Counted from the stretch's first letter, positions 47,823 to 56,632 are shown. The stretch: DNA of 64,000 nt from Streptomyces sp. SKN60 (GCF_026236535.1 NZ_JAHTMW010000025.1:1-64000), one strand, 5' to 3'. Numbers and translations are program-made. Notes: a model not told the origin generated them from the letters alone.

Positions 47823-50243
47823 TTATTCGGGCAGCTCGACGGACGCGACGGCGCCCTTGTCGTACACGACATAGGCGATCCCGCCGACCGGCAGCACCTC
47901 GGGCTGCCGGATCATCCGGCCGTAGACGATGCCGTAGTTCGGGTCGCGCTCGTCCTCCTCGGCCCGCGGCCCCGGCGCGCCCGGCACCGGCGTGGCCTTG
48001 AGCCCGCCCGGCCTGCCGTCCGCGCCGAGCCCCACGGTGTAGAGCGCGGAGTAGTCGGCGAACACCAGCCGGTCGCCGGCGAGCAGGGGAGAGGACAGCT
48101 CCTGCTTGAGCCCGGCCGGCGCGGTGTCCTTCAGGGGGTACGAGGCGAGCCGCGTGCCGTCCTTCGGGTCGTAGACCCCCAGGCCCTCCTTCGCGAAGCC
48201 GACGAAGGCCTTCGGGCTGATCACATCGGCGCTGAGGCTCTCCAGCGACGCGGGCACGGTGTCCTTCGCGGCGAGGGTGGCCGCGTCGAGGACGTGCAGC
48301 CGCTCCTCGGCGTCGACGACGTGCGGGGTGCTGACGCAGTACGCCGAGTCGCCGAGCACCTTCACGGCCTCGCACTCGGCGGCCGCCCGGTCGACCTGCC
48401 CGCGCAGCTCGCCGGTCCGGGCGTCGTAGGTGACGAGCCCGCCGTCGCTGAGCGCGTACACCTGCCCCTTGGCGTAGGCGACCGGCTCGAAGGGGCGGGT
48501 CTCGGAGTACGGGATCTCGTCGCTGGTGAGCATCTTCGACCAGAGCTTCCGGCCGTCCGTGAGGGAGAACGCCGCCATCCCGATGGGCGGATGGATGACG
48601 CCGTCCGGCGACGGGCCCGCGACCGCGGCGAAGATCGTGCCGTCGGCCACGATCGGCCGGGTCACCTCCCGCTGCGTGCCCTGCATCGGCTCCTTCGACT
48701 CCCAGCGGACCGCGCCGCTGCGCACGTCACGGACCTGGAGCTTCCCCTCCCAGGCGAGGACGACGACCGAGTCGTGGACGGTGGGACGGGAGGCCTTGTC
48801 GACGATCCACGGCACGCCGTGGTCGTTCATGTAGCTCTGGCCGCCCCGGCCCGTCCCGCCGGCGCTCGCCTCCCACAGCTTCTTCCCGTTCGCCGGGTCG
48901 AGGGCCTCGTACCAGCCGTCCGTCGTCCGGCACACCAGCGCCTTCTCGTTCCCCGAGCAGCCGAACGCCGGCGCCGACAGCTTCGCCCGCCACGGCTTCC
49001 AGCCGGCCGGCCGCTGGGCCGCGTTCTGCGGTACGACCCCGGAGGCGTCCGCCAGGCCCCGGTCGTCGACGCCCGGGACGCGCGGCCCGGACGCGGCGGG
49101 CGGGCCGGCGGTGGCGGGCTTCTTCGGGGCGGGCTCCGGCCACAGCAGATACGTGCCGACGCCGCCGCCCAGGACCGCCAGGGCCACCACGGCGGCGATC
49201 AGGGCGCGGCGGCGCCGCTCGGGTAAGGGAGCCGGGGCGGCGGGGCGGTCGGTCGGGGCCTGCGTCGGCGCCGCGTGCAGCCCGGGCGCGTCGGCCGGGG
49301 CCGGGGCGGGGGCCGCGGGGACCTCCACCAGCGGGCCGCCGGACGCGACGAGCTGGGCGAGCTCCCGCCCGTACTCGCCGATGTGCTCCCGTACGGCCTC
49401 CGGCCACGCGGGCGGGCGCCCGGCCGTGCCGCCCAGGAGCTCGGCCAGCGCCTCGGGCGCGGGCCGGTCCGCCGGGTCGCGGGACAGACAGGCGGTGACG
49501 ACGGCCCGCAGCTCCTCCGGCAGCCGGGTCAGATCGGCCTCGGCCTGTGCGACGCGGTAGAGGACGGCGGCGACCGGGCCCTCGCCGAACGGGTCCTCGC
49601 CGGTCGCCGCGTAACAGAGCAGCGAGCCGAGGCAGAAGACGTCCGACGCGCCGGTCACGTGCCGGGCGCCGGCCACGTGCTCGGGCGACATGAAGGAGGG
49701 CGTGCCGACCATCACACCGGTCGCGGTCATGGTGGTCGCCCCACCCGCCCGCGCGATGCCGAAGTCGATCAGCCGCGGGCCGTCGACGGCGAGCATCACG
49801 TTGCCGGGCTTGAGGTCGCGGTGCAACACCTCGGCGGCGTGTAGATCGGCCAGCGCGCGGGCGATCCGGGCGCCGAGCGCCCGCACCGTCGCGACCGGCA
49901 GCGGGCCGCCGCGCCGCACGGCCTGGGCGAGGCTGGGGCCGGGCACGTAGGCGGTGGCCAGCCACGGCGTCTCGGCGTCGGGGTCGCCGCCGACGGGCGC
50001 GGCGGCGTACGCGCTGCGCACCATCCCCGCCACCCTGATCTCGCGGCGGAAGCGCTCGCGGAAGGCGGGCTCGCCGGCGACGTCGGTCCGGACGGTCTTC
50101 AGGGCGACGTACGCGCCGGGCGGGGCGCCGGGGTCCGTGTCCCGCGCCAGATACACCTCGCCCATGCCGCCGGCGCCCAGCCGCGCGAGCACCTCGTACG
50201 GTCCGATGTGCCGTGGCGCGCCCTCGCGCAGCGGTCCCAGCAT
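47823..50243 (-). CDS. Ser/Thr protein kinase with propeller sensor (2), TTA-containing
   Basis: This 806-residue kinase has the same architecture as its neighbour: glycine loop LGAGGMGEVYLA, VALKTVR, HRDLKPGNVML, LIDFGIARA. A Pro/Ala linker, one membrane helix (LIAAVVALAVLGGGVGTYLL near residue 350) and a PQQ-like propeller (YEALDPANGKKLWEAS, LHVLDAATLAAKD) follow. Leu340, just before the membrane helix in APLPERRRR, is coded by TTA (bases 49224-49226), readable only by bldA tRNA. The ATG at 50243 has AAGGGGG nine bases upstream; 50252 and 50282 are alternatives. The tandem pair (57 bases apart) probably arose by duplication. Confidence 0.9.
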   Translation of the reverse strand: MLGPLREGAPRHIGPYEVLARLGAGGMGEVYLARDTDPGAPPGAYVALKTVRTDVAGEPAFRERFRREIRVAGMVRSAYAAAPVGGDPDAETPWLATAYVPGPSLAQAVRRGGPLPVATVRALGARIARALADLHAAEVLHRDLKPGNVMLAVDGPRLIDFGIARAGGATTMTATGVMVGTPSFMSPEHVAGARHVTGASDVFCLGSLLCYAATGEDPFGEGPVAAVLYRVAQAEADLTRLPEELRAVVTACLSRDPADRPAPEALAELLGGTAGRPPAWPEAVREHIGEYGRELAQLVASGGPLVEVPAAPAPAPADAPGLHAAPTQAPTDRPAAPAPLPERRRRALIAAVVALAVLGGGVGTYLLWPEPAPKKPATAGPPAASGPRVPGVDDRGLADASGVVPQNAAQRPAGWKPWRAKLSAPAFGCSGNEKALVCRTTDGWYEALDPANGKKLWEASAGGTGRGGQSYMNDHGVPWIVDKASRPTVHDSVVVLAWEGKLQVRDVRSGAVRWESKEPMQGTQREVTRPIVADGTIFAAVAGPSPDGVIHPPIGMAAFSLTDGRKLWSKMLTSDEIPYSETRPFEPVAYAKGQVYALSDGGLVTYDARTGELRGQVDRAAAECEAVKVLGDSAYCVSTPHVVDAEERLHVLDAATLAAKDTVPASLESLSADVISPKAFVGFAKEGLGVYDPKDGTRLASYPLKDTAPAGLKQELSSPLLAGDRLVFADYSALYTVGLGADGRPGGLKATPVPGAPGPRAEEDERDPNYGIVYGRMIRQPEVLPVGGIAYVVYDKGAVASVELPE

Positions 50244-50296
50244 CTGCCCCATCCCCCTTCTGCGGCCGATGCCTCCGATCATTGCATGAGCATGAC

Positions 50297-50331
50297 GAAG
50301 GGCCGGACCCCTTCGCGGGGTCCGGCCCTTC
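50297..50331. terminator. Terminator downstream of greA
   Basis: A perfect 15-base stem, GAAGGGCCGGACCCC with GGGGTCCGGCCCTTC, has a five-base loop. It lies 18 bases beyond the greA stop and insulates the kinase gene downstream. Confidence 0.93.
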
Positions 50332-50348
50332 GTACGGTCGTACGGGGC

Positions 50349-50846
50349 TCAGCCGGTGTACGGCGTGGCGCTGAGGATCTTCACCATGGCCATCTTGCCG
50401 TTCGGCAGCTCGTACTCGGCGTCCTCGCCGGCCTTCTTGCCGTTGACGCCCAGGCCGAGCGGCGACTGCGGGGAGTAGGTCTCGATGTCACCGCTCGCGT
50501 ACTCGCGGGAGGCGAGCAGGAAGGTCATCGTGTCGTCCTCGTCGCCGTCGAAGGCGATCGTCACGACCATGCCCGGCTCGACGACGCCGTCGTCCGCCGG
50601 GGCCTCGCCGACCTTGGCGTTCTGCAGGAGCTGCGTGAGCTGGCGGACCCGGAGCTCCTGCTTGCCCTGCTCCTCCTTGGCCGCGTGGTACCCGCCGTTC
50701 TCCCGCAGGTCGCCCTCCTCGCGCGCCGCGGCGATCTTCGCGGCGATCTCGGTACGCGCGGGACCAGACAGGTACGCAAGCTCCTCCTTGAGCTTGTTGT
50801 ACGCCTCCTGGGTGAGCCAGGTGACGTTCTCGCTGGTCTGGGTCAC
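50349..50846 (-). CDS. greA: Transcription elongation factor GreA
   Basis: This 165-residue factor frees RNA polymerase stalled by backtracking. The N-terminal coiled coil (about 8-75) carries the acidic tip region AREEGDLRENGGYHAAKEEQ that reaches the active site. The C-terminal FKBP-like domain (about 85-160) binds polymerase and includes YSPQSPLGLGVNGKKAGED. The GTG start at VTQTSENV has GAGGAG nine bases upstream; longer in-frame starts lack a ribosome site. It has its own terminator. Confidence 0.95.
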   Translation of the reverse strand: MTQTSENVTWLTQEAYNKLKEELAYLSGPARTEIAAKIAAAREEGDLRENGGYHAAKEEQGKQELRVRQLTQLLQNAKVGEAPADDGVVEPGMVVTIAFDGDEDDTMTFLLASREYASGDIETYSPQSPLGLGVNGKKAGEDAEYELPNGKMAMVKILSATPYTG

Positions 50847-51057
50847 AGGTGCTCCTCGTAGGTACTGGGAATACAAAAGCTCGTCCTGAGCGGAAAGCCA
50901 CATGTCCAGCTTGCGCCTTCTTGCGCCTTCCGAGCGGGCGAAACCACGAGCCTAACAATGAGTGGCGAAAAGCGGGAGGACATAACCGCGGTCTTTACGT
51001 CACCCCAGGTCACCGGGGCGGCCTGGCGGGGGCACTACCCCCGCTCCCTACCCACCG

Positions 51058-51459
51058 CTACCGCGCCGTACACCCGATCAGCTCGGCGCTGGTGGCCCGT
51101 GCGGTGGTGCGGATCGAGTAGACCTTGTCGAGCCGGTCCGTGCTCTCCTCGATCCGGACGTCCTTGCGGCCGACCTCGGTGCCGTCCTCGGCGCGGGAGC
51201 GCAGTGTGCACACGCCCTTGGCGTCGGTGTCCTTGCGGATCTCCAGGTGCACCTGGACCTCGCTGTCGCCGGTCACCTCGAACTTGATGACCTCGGCGCT
51301 GATCTTGCTGTCGACGACGTAGTGCCAGCCGAACCAGCCCATCATGGCGAGGAAGAGGGTGCCGAGCACCGCCCCGGCGATCATGAGCTTGCGGTCGGCC
51401 CGCGCGTCCGCGGAGCGCCCGTAGCGCCCCTCGGGGAGCCGCTCTCGCACCGCGCCCAT
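51058..51459 (-). CDS. DUF4307 membrane protein
   Basis: This 133-residue protein has a basic N-terminus (LPEGRYGRSADARADRKLM), one membrane helix (about 26-47, IAGAVLGTLFLAMMGWFGWH) and an outside domain with two cysteines (VCTLRSRAEDG, ELIGCTAR) that may form a disulfide. It is the DUF4307 family, conserved in actinobacteria beside mca and greA. Function is unknown. It is divergent from mca with about 97 bases between them. Confidence 0.87.
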   Translation of the reverse strand: MGAVRERLPEGRYGRSADARADRKLMIAGAVLGTLFLAMMGWFGWHYVVDSKISAEVIKFEVTGDSEVQVHLEIRKDTDAKGVCTLRSRAEDGTEVGRKDVRIEESTDRLDKVYSIRTTARATSAELIGCTAR

Positions 51460-51556
51460 GATCGTTCCTCTCGCCGTCGGGGTACCGGAATTTTCCCTCC
51501 CCCGATTCCGTCACTATAGAGACCTCCCTAGGCGACGAATGACTGAGGACCGAGTC

Positions 51557-52438
51557 TTGACTGAGCAGCTGCGACTGATGGCCGTTCACGCCCACCCCGA
51601 CGACGAGTCGAGCAAGGGCGCGGCCACGATGGCGAAGTATGTGTCCGAGGGGGTGGAGGTCCTGGTGGTGACCTGCACGGGCGGCGAGCGCGGCTCCATC
51701 CTCAACCCGAAGCTCCAGGGCGACCCCTACATCGAGGCGAACATCCACGAGGTGCGCCGCAAGGAGATGGACGAGGCGCGCGAGATCCTGGGCGTGAAGC
51801 AGGAGTGGCTGGGCTTCGTCGACTCGGGCCTGCCCGAGGGCGACCCGCTGCCGCCGCTCCCCGAGGGCTGCTTCGCCCTGGAGGACGTGGACGCGGCGGC
51901 GGGCGAGCTGGTCCGCAAGATCCGCGCGTTCCGCCCGCAGGTCGTCACGACCTACGACGAGAACGGCGGGTACCCGCACCCCGACCACATCATGACCCAC
52001 AAGATCTCGATGGTGGCCTTCGACGGCGCGGCCGACACCGAGAAGTACCCCGAGGACGAGTTCGGCCCGGCCCACGCGCCGAGCAAGCTCTACTACAACC
52101 AGGGCTTCAACCGCCCGCGCACCGAGGCGCTGCACCAGGCGCTGCTCGACCGGGGCCTGGAGTCGCCGTACGGGGACTGGCTGAAGCGCTGGGACGAGTT
52201 CTCGCGCAAGGAGCGCACCCTCACCACCTACGTGCCCTGCGCGGAGTTCTTCGAGATCCGCGACAAGGCCCTGATCGCCCACCGCACCCAGATCGACCCC
52301 GACGGCGGCTGGTTCCGGGTCCCGATGGACATCCAGAAGGAGGTCTGGCCCACGGAGGAGTACGAGCTGAGCAAGTCCCTCGTGGACACCTCCCTCCCCG
52401 AGAGCGACCTCTTCGCGGGCATCCGGGACAATGCCTAG
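51557..52438 (+). CDS. mca: Mycothiol S-conjugate amidase
   Basis: This 293-residue zinc enzyme cleaves mycothiol S-conjugates to a mercapturic acid and glucosaminyl inositol, for detoxification of drugs and electrophiles. Zinc ligands are in AHPDDES near residue 12 and HPDH near 142. TCTGGERGSILNP near 41 and TTYDENGGYPHPDHIMTHK are family segments. The TTG at 51557 (LTEQLRLMAVHAHPDD) is chosen because GAGGA lies at the right distance upstream and the family starts here. ATG 51539 is an alternative that adds six residues. The next gene starts at its stop. Confidence 0.94.
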   Translation: MTEQLRLMAVHAHPDDESSKGAATMAKYVSEGVEVLVVTCTGGERGSILNPKLQGDPYIEANIHEVRRKEMDEAREILGVKQEWLGFVDSGLPEGDPLPPLPEGCFALEDVDAAAGELVRKIRAFRPQVVTTYDENGGYPHPDHIMTHKISMVAFDGAADTEKYPEDEFGPAHAPSKLYYNQGFNRPRTEALHQALLDRGLESPYGDWLKRWDEFSRKERTLTTYVPCAEFFEIRDKALIAHRTQIDPDGGWFRVPMDIQKEVWPTEEYELSKSLVDTSLPESDLFAGIRDNA

Positions 52439-52439
52439 C

Positions 52440-52673
52440 ATGAGCGCACACCTGGCACTGACCGAGCTCGTCCCCTTCGCCGCGAAGGAGCTGGACGAGA
52501 ACAAGGTGACCCCCGGCGTCCTCGGCTTCGTGGTCTTCGCCGTCCTGGCGCTGGCCGTCTGGGGTCTGATGAAGTCGATGAACCGCCACATGCACAAGGT
52601 CGACTTCGCGGAGGCCCCGGACCCGGCCACCGCGGGCGCGCCGGCTTCGGCGGCCGAGGGCTCGAAGAAGTAG
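52440..52673 (+). CDS. Small membrane protein after mca
   Basis: This 77-residue protein has one membrane helix (VLGFVVFAVLALAVWGLMKSM near residues 26-47). A short N-terminal domain (LALTELVPFAAKELDENKVT) precedes it and an acidic, Ala-rich tail follows. It starts at ATG 52440, two bases after the mca stop, or at 52431 overlapping it, so it is co-translated with mca. A similar small protein follows mca in related genomes, as I recall. Function unknown. Confidence 0.85.
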   Translation: MSAHLALTELVPFAAKELDENKVTPGVLGFVVFAVLALAVWGLMKSMNRHMHKVDFAEAPDPATAGAPASAAEGSKK

Positions 52674-52689
52674 CAGGCGGTACGCCTCC

Positions 52690-52713
52690 GGGCCCCGGCA
52701 CCCGCCGGGGCCC
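52690..52713. terminator. Terminator between mca operon and STAND gene
   Basis: GGGCCCCGG pairs with CCGGGGCCC around a six-base loop, 17 bases past the small membrane gene and 37 bases from the convergent gene's end. Confidence 0.82.
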
Positions 52714-52749
52714 GGCGAGCGCTACCCGGGCCGATCCGCCGGACGGGCC

Positions 52750-55700
52750 CTAGCCCACCGGCACCCCCATCACCTCCCGCGCCTGCCGCCCCGGCACCAT
52801 GCCCAGGTCCCAGGCCTGCCAGGCCCCGTCCGAGGCGGGGCCGCGGTCCAGGACCAGGGCGTACGACTCGGCGCAGTCGGTGAGGCGCGGGTCCCGGGAC
52901 GGGTGGGCGGCGGCGGTCAGGGAGGCGAGTTCCTCTCGGGCCGCGGCCGGGTCGGGGAGCAGGGTGGCGCGCAGGAAGCGGGCCCAGTCGGTGCCGCGGC
53001 GGTCGCCGTACCCGGCGAAGAGGCCGGCCGCCTCCTCGCACAGGCCCAGGGCCTGCGTGGTGCGCCCGTTGCCCGCGTCGACCACGGCCAGCTCCAGACA
53101 GGTCCAGGCCTCGCCGTGGGCCACGCCGATCCGGCGGAAGTCGGCCCGGGCGTCCATCAGGAGCTGGCGGGCGAAGCCCGAGTTGCGCAGGTTGCCGGTC
53201 TGCGCGGCCCGCTGGTCCCGCGTCACCCGGCCCGAATGGTGGCGGGCGCATGCCAAGCCGTAGACGTCGCGCATCCGCGAGAACATCGTCCGCGCCCGCT
53301 CCAGCTCCCGCACCGCCTGGTCCCGGTCGCCCCGCTCCTCCAGGGCGTGCCCCAGGTAGTAGAGCGTCCACGCCTCGCCGCGGGCGTCCTCCTGCTCGCG
53401 ATGCCGCGACAGCGCCTGCCGCAGCCCGTCCACCGCGGGCCCCACGTCCCCGGCGACAAGCCGCGCCCGGGCCAGCTGGGTCAGCGCCCACGCCTCGCCG
53501 CGCCCGTCCCGGGTCCGCCCGTACTCGTCGAGGGCGAGCCGCAGCTCCGCCTCGGCCCGCTCCACCTCACCCGTCCGCAGCCGCACCTGGCCCAACTGGA
53601 AGTGCGTCCAGGCCTCGCCGTGCAGCGACTCGTGCTCCCGGTGCAACGCGAGCGCCCGGTCCAGCAGATCGAGCGCCTCCGCCAGCCGGCCCCGGTCCCG
53701 CTCGACCGCCCCCAGCGCGTGCAGCGTCCACCCCCGGTCGGCCGCGAGCGACTCCGGCTCCTGCAGCTCGAGCGCCTCCCGCAGCCGGGCCGCCGCCTCC
53801 GCCAGCTGCCCCTGGTGGTGCAGCGTGATGCCGAGCGAGCACAGCGCGAGCGCCGCGCCCGCGTCCTGATGCGCCTCCTGATACAGCGACACCACCGAGG
53901 TCAGCGTCGTCCGCGCCTTGTCCAGCTCGCCCAGCTGTCGGGCCGCGATGCCGGTGCGCCACTGCACCGAGCGCGAGAGCAGCCCCTGCCCCACCGCCTC
54001 GGTCAGCTCGTTGATCTCACCCAGCCGGTACAGATCACCGCGCAGCAGACAGTGGTCGCACAGCGCGCCCAGCAGATCGAGCACCGTCTGCTGGTCCACG
54101 CCCTCGGTGTGCCGCAGCGTCGCCGTGATGAAGCTGGACTCCTCGTCCAGCCAGCGCAGCGCCGCGTCCAGCGAACCGAACCCGTGCCCGTCGAAGCGGT
54201 CCGCACGCGTCGACATCTTGCCGTCGACCATCCGCAGCACCGCGTCCGCCAGCTCCGCGTAGTTGCGGATCAGCCGCTCCTGCGCCGCCGCGATCTCCGC
54301 CTGGTCCTCCTCCTCGACGAGCCGCGCCGCCGCGAAACCGCGCACCGCGTCGTGCAGCCGGTAGCGCTTCCCGCGTACGTGGTCGAGCAGCCCGGCCCCG
54401 GTCAGCTCCCCGAGCAGCCGCGCCCCGTCCGCCTGGCTGCCGCCGAGCAGCGCCGCCGCGGCCGCCGCCCCCAGCGAGGCCCGGCCCGCGAGCGCGAGCC
54501 GCCGCAGGAGCCGCCGCCCGTCCTCGTCCAGACCCGTCGCGTACCCCGCCGCGAGCGCCCGCTCCACCGGCCCCGCGTCCGGCCCGGCCGCCGCGAGCAG
54601 CCCGGCCACCTCCGCCGCCGGCCGCCCGTCGAGCAGCGCGCCCGCCGTGCGCAGGGCCAGCGGCAGCCCGCCGCACAGCTCCCGCGCCCGCTCGAACCCC
54701 TCCGCGTCGTACGGCCCCCGCGCCCCGCCAGGCCCCAACAGCTCCTCCGCGCCCGCCGCGTCGAGCGCCGCCACCGGCAGCACGTGCACCGAGGCCGGCA
54801 GGTCCGCGCCCAGGTCGAGCGGCTCCCGGCAGGTCACCAGGACCAGACTGTCGGAGCGCTCCGGAAGCAGCGTGCGCACCTGCTCCGGGTCCACCGCGTC
54901 GTCCAGGACGAGCGTCACCGCGAGCCCCGTCAGCTGCTGGTGGTACAGCTCCGCAAGGCGCCGCACCTGCTGCTCGGCCGACGCCCGCTCGCGGAACAGG
55001 AGTTGCTCGCGCGGCGCGCCCAGCCGGTTCAGCAGATGCAGCAGCGCCTCCCGGGTGGACAGCGGCTGCTGCCCGCGGGTGGCCCCGCCCCGCAGGTCCA
55101 CCACGCACGCCCCGCGGAACTGGTCCCGCAGCGCGTGCGCCGCCCGTACCGCCAGCGCCGTACGGCCCGAGCCGGGCGCGCCGGGCAGCAGCACCACCGT
55201 CGGCCGGGTCGTGGTCGCCGCCCGGCCCGCCTGCACCCACTGGGTGATCTGCGCCAGCTCGGCCCGCCGCCCCGCGAACGGCCCGTCGGCGTCCGGCAGT
55301 TGCCCGAAGGACTGCTCCAGGACCGCCCGCCGCCGGGCCGCCGCGCTGCGGTCCGCGCCGCGCAGCCGCTCCACCGTCCGCTGCGCCGGCTGCCCCGCCG
55401 TCCGCAGCAGCACCCGCTCCTTGTCCAGGAACGGCCGCACGCCCCGCACCTCCAGGGCCGTCAGCCACTGCAGCCGCAGCTGCTCCACCCCGCCCGGCCG
55501 GCCCGCCGCCCCGGCCCTGCGGTGCGCCGCCGCCCGCCGTTCCCCGCCGACCTTGAACGCGGCCGCGGCGGCACCCGCCACCGCGACCACGGCGCCCGCG
55601 CCGAACGCGGTGCCCGCCGCCGTACCGAGGGCGAGGTCGCCGCCGACCGCCGCGGCGGCCGCGACCGCCGTCACCACGGCCGGCGTCGCCAGGTCCACCG

Positions 55701-55905
55701 GGGACGCGGGACCGGCCTCCGCCGCCTCCACGGCCCGCAGATAGGCCGCGTACTCCTCGGCCGCCGGCGCCGCGATCGCGTCGAGCGCCGCCTTCCCGCG
55801 GGACAGCAGCACCGCCCCGTCGAAGCGGCCTCCCGAGCGCCGTACCTCTTCCTCCACGGCCCGTGCCCACAGCCCCTCGGCCTCGGCCCGATGGCTGTCC
55901 CGCAT
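52750..55905 (-). CDS. Large STAND NTPase with TPR repeats
   Basis: This 1051-residue protein has an N-terminal helical part (1-120) containing an Ala/Val-rich run (VVTAVAAAAAVGGDLALG) that may be membrane-active or simply low-complexity. A basic linker leads to the NTPase core with Walker A PGAPGSGRTAL at about 241-251, a Walker B-like LVLDDA near 333, and a GLPLA-type motif (LCGGLPLALRTAGALL) near 440. The C-terminal half has about ten TPRs of the AfsR type (GEAWTHFQLGQVRLRTGEVE repeated with changes). These proteins act as signal-triggered switches; many in streptomycetes control antibiotic or developmental genes, though here no DNA-binding domain is seen. ATG 55905 has GAGGGGG upstream; a longer frame has no ribosome site. 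Confidence 0.85.
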   Translation of the reverse strand: MRDSHRAEAEGLWARAVEEEVRRSGGRFDGAVLLSRGKAALDAIAAPAAEEYAAYLRAVEAAEAGPASPVDLATPAVVTAVAAAAAVGGDLALGTAAGTAFGAGAVVAVAGAAAAAFKVGGERRAAAHRRAGAAGRPGGVEQLRLQWLTALEVRGVRPFLDKERVLLRTAGQPAQRTVERLRGADRSAAARRRAVLEQSFGQLPDADGPFAGRRAELAQITQWVQAGRAATTTRPTVVLLPGAPGSGRTALAVRAAHALRDQFRGACVVDLRGGATRGQQPLSTREALLHLLNRLGAPREQLLFRERASAEQQVRRLAELYHQQLTGLAVTLVLDDAVDPEQVRTLLPERSDSLVLVTCREPLDLGADLPASVHVLPVAALDAAGAEELLGPGGARGPYDAEGFERARELCGGLPLALRTAGALLDGRPAAEVAGLLAAAGPDAGPVERALAAGYATGLDEDGRRLLRRLALAGRASLGAAAAAALLGGSQADGARLLGELTGAGLLDHVRGKRYRLHDAVRGFAAARLVEEEDQAEIAAAQERLIRNYAELADAVLRMVDGKMSTRADRFDGHGFGSLDAALRWLDEESSFITATLRHTEGVDQQTVLDLLGALCDHCLLRGDLYRLGEINELTEAVGQGLLSRSVQWRTGIAARQLGELDKARTTLTSVVSLYQEAHQDAGAALALCSLGITLHHQGQLAEAAARLREALELQEPESLAADRGWTLHALGAVERDRGRLAEALDLLDRALALHREHESLHGEAWTHFQLGQVRLRTGEVERAEAELRLALDEYGRTRDGRGEAWALTQLARARLVAGDVGPAVDGLRQALSRHREQEDARGEAWTLYYLGHALEERGDRDQAVRELERARTMFSRMRDVYGLACARHHSGRVTRDQRAAQTGNLRNSGFARQLLMDARADFRRIGVAHGEAWTCLELAVVDAGNGRTTQALGLCEEAAGLFAGYGDRRGTDWARFLRATLLPDPAAAREELASLTAAAHPSRDPRLTDCAESYALVLDRGPASDGAWQAWDLGMVPGRQAREVMGVPVG

Positions 55906-56135
55906 CGCGTTCCCCCTCCGCTCGCGACGCCGGGTCGTGTCAAGTCCCCGGCGCACTCCGCCTCGAACAGTCCGGTGCCCAGTGTCCTCGGAGACATGCG
56001 CAGACGCGAGGGACGGACGTCGCCGCCCGGTGTTCCCAAGGGTCCGCGCCCCCCAACGGAACTGACCGAACGACTGCCCGTCGACCTCCCGTCCGATGGC
56101 GTTCATGTGCCGAATACCGCGTCCGGGTGATGCAC

Positions 56136-56163
56136 CGGAACCAATCCTTCCCGGGGCAGTTGA
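56136..56163 (+). promoter_or_regulatory. Candidate sigma-BldN promoter of the rodlin gene
   Basis: CGGAAC, 16 bases, AGTTGA matches the published sigma-BldN consensus CGTAAC-N16-CGTTGA at ten of twelve positions with exact spacing. Rodlin and chaplin genes are known members of the BldN regulon. It would start transcription near 56170, leaving a leader of about 65 bases. Confidence 0.6.
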
Positions 56164-56191
56164 TCAGGACGCTTCGGTCAACGGAGCAGTT

Positions 56192-56221
56192 CCGGGCCAT
56201 CGAGCTCCGGGCCATCGAGCT
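56192..56221. repeat. 15-base perfect tandem duplication in the rodlin leader
   Basis: CCGGGCCATCGAGCT is present twice with no gap, inside the presumed untranslated leader and ending 15 bases before the GTG start. The second copy abuts CAAGAAGGAATACTC, which holds the ribosome site. Confidence 0.85.
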
Positions 56222-56236
56222 CAAGAAGGAATACTC

Positions 56237-56632
56237 GTGATCAAGAAGGTTCTTGCTACCGCTGCTGTCGCGGCCACCGTCGCCGGCATGTCCGCGACCA
56301 CGGCGATGGCGGCCGGTAACGACGGCGGCAGCGCCAACATCATCGGCAACACGTCGAAGCAGTCCATCGGCAGCAACTCCACCGGTGGCTACATGAGCCC
56401 GAACTTCGGTCTCGTCAACGGTGGCGTCCTGCACTGCTTCGACGTCCAGAAGGTCGAGGCCCAGGTGCCGATCGGCGCCCTCATCGGTGTCCCGATCGCC
56501 GTCCAGGACGTCCTCGGCAACCCGATCGCCAACCAGACCTGCACCCAGAACTCCGTGCAGCAGAAGGGCGACGACGCTCTGTCGCACATCCTGGGCGAGG
56601 TCCTCTCCCAGAACGGCAACATGGGCGGCTGA
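56237..56632 (+). CDS. rdlA: Rodlin-family protein
   Basis: This 131-residue secreted protein begins with a signal peptide (about 1-25; IKKVLATAAVAATVAGMSATT, ending AMA). The mature part is rich in Gly, Asn and Ser, with NIIGNTSKQSIGSNST and MSPNFGLVNGGVLHCF, and two Cys (near 67 and 102). QVPIGALIGVPIAVQDVLGN and QKGDDALSHI are rodlin marks. Rodlins align chaplins into rodlets on aerial hyphae and spores. GTG start. In many species rodlin genes come in pairs beside chaplins; here there is only one, with a chaplin 4 kb away and on the same strand. Confidence 0.9.
   Translation: MIKKVLATAAVAATVAGMSATTAMAAGNDGGSANIIGNTSKQSIGSNSTGGYMSPNFGLVNGGVLHCFDVQKVEAQVPIGALIGVPIAVQDVLGNPIANQTCTQNSVQQKGDDALSHILGEVLSQNGNMGG

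Larger units (their letters stand above)
55906..56236. other. 331-base region upstream of the rodlin gene
   Basis: The region lies between the divergent STAND gene and the rodlin gene. It contains a sigma-BldN-like promoter (56136) and a 15-base tandem duplication (56192). The left part has no recognised gene or repeat. Confidence 0.5.

Noticed and set aside
55906..56106. Longer STAND protein beginning at 56106
   Set aside because: No ribosome site and an Arg-rich leading part; the ATG at 55905 is preceded by GAGGGGG.
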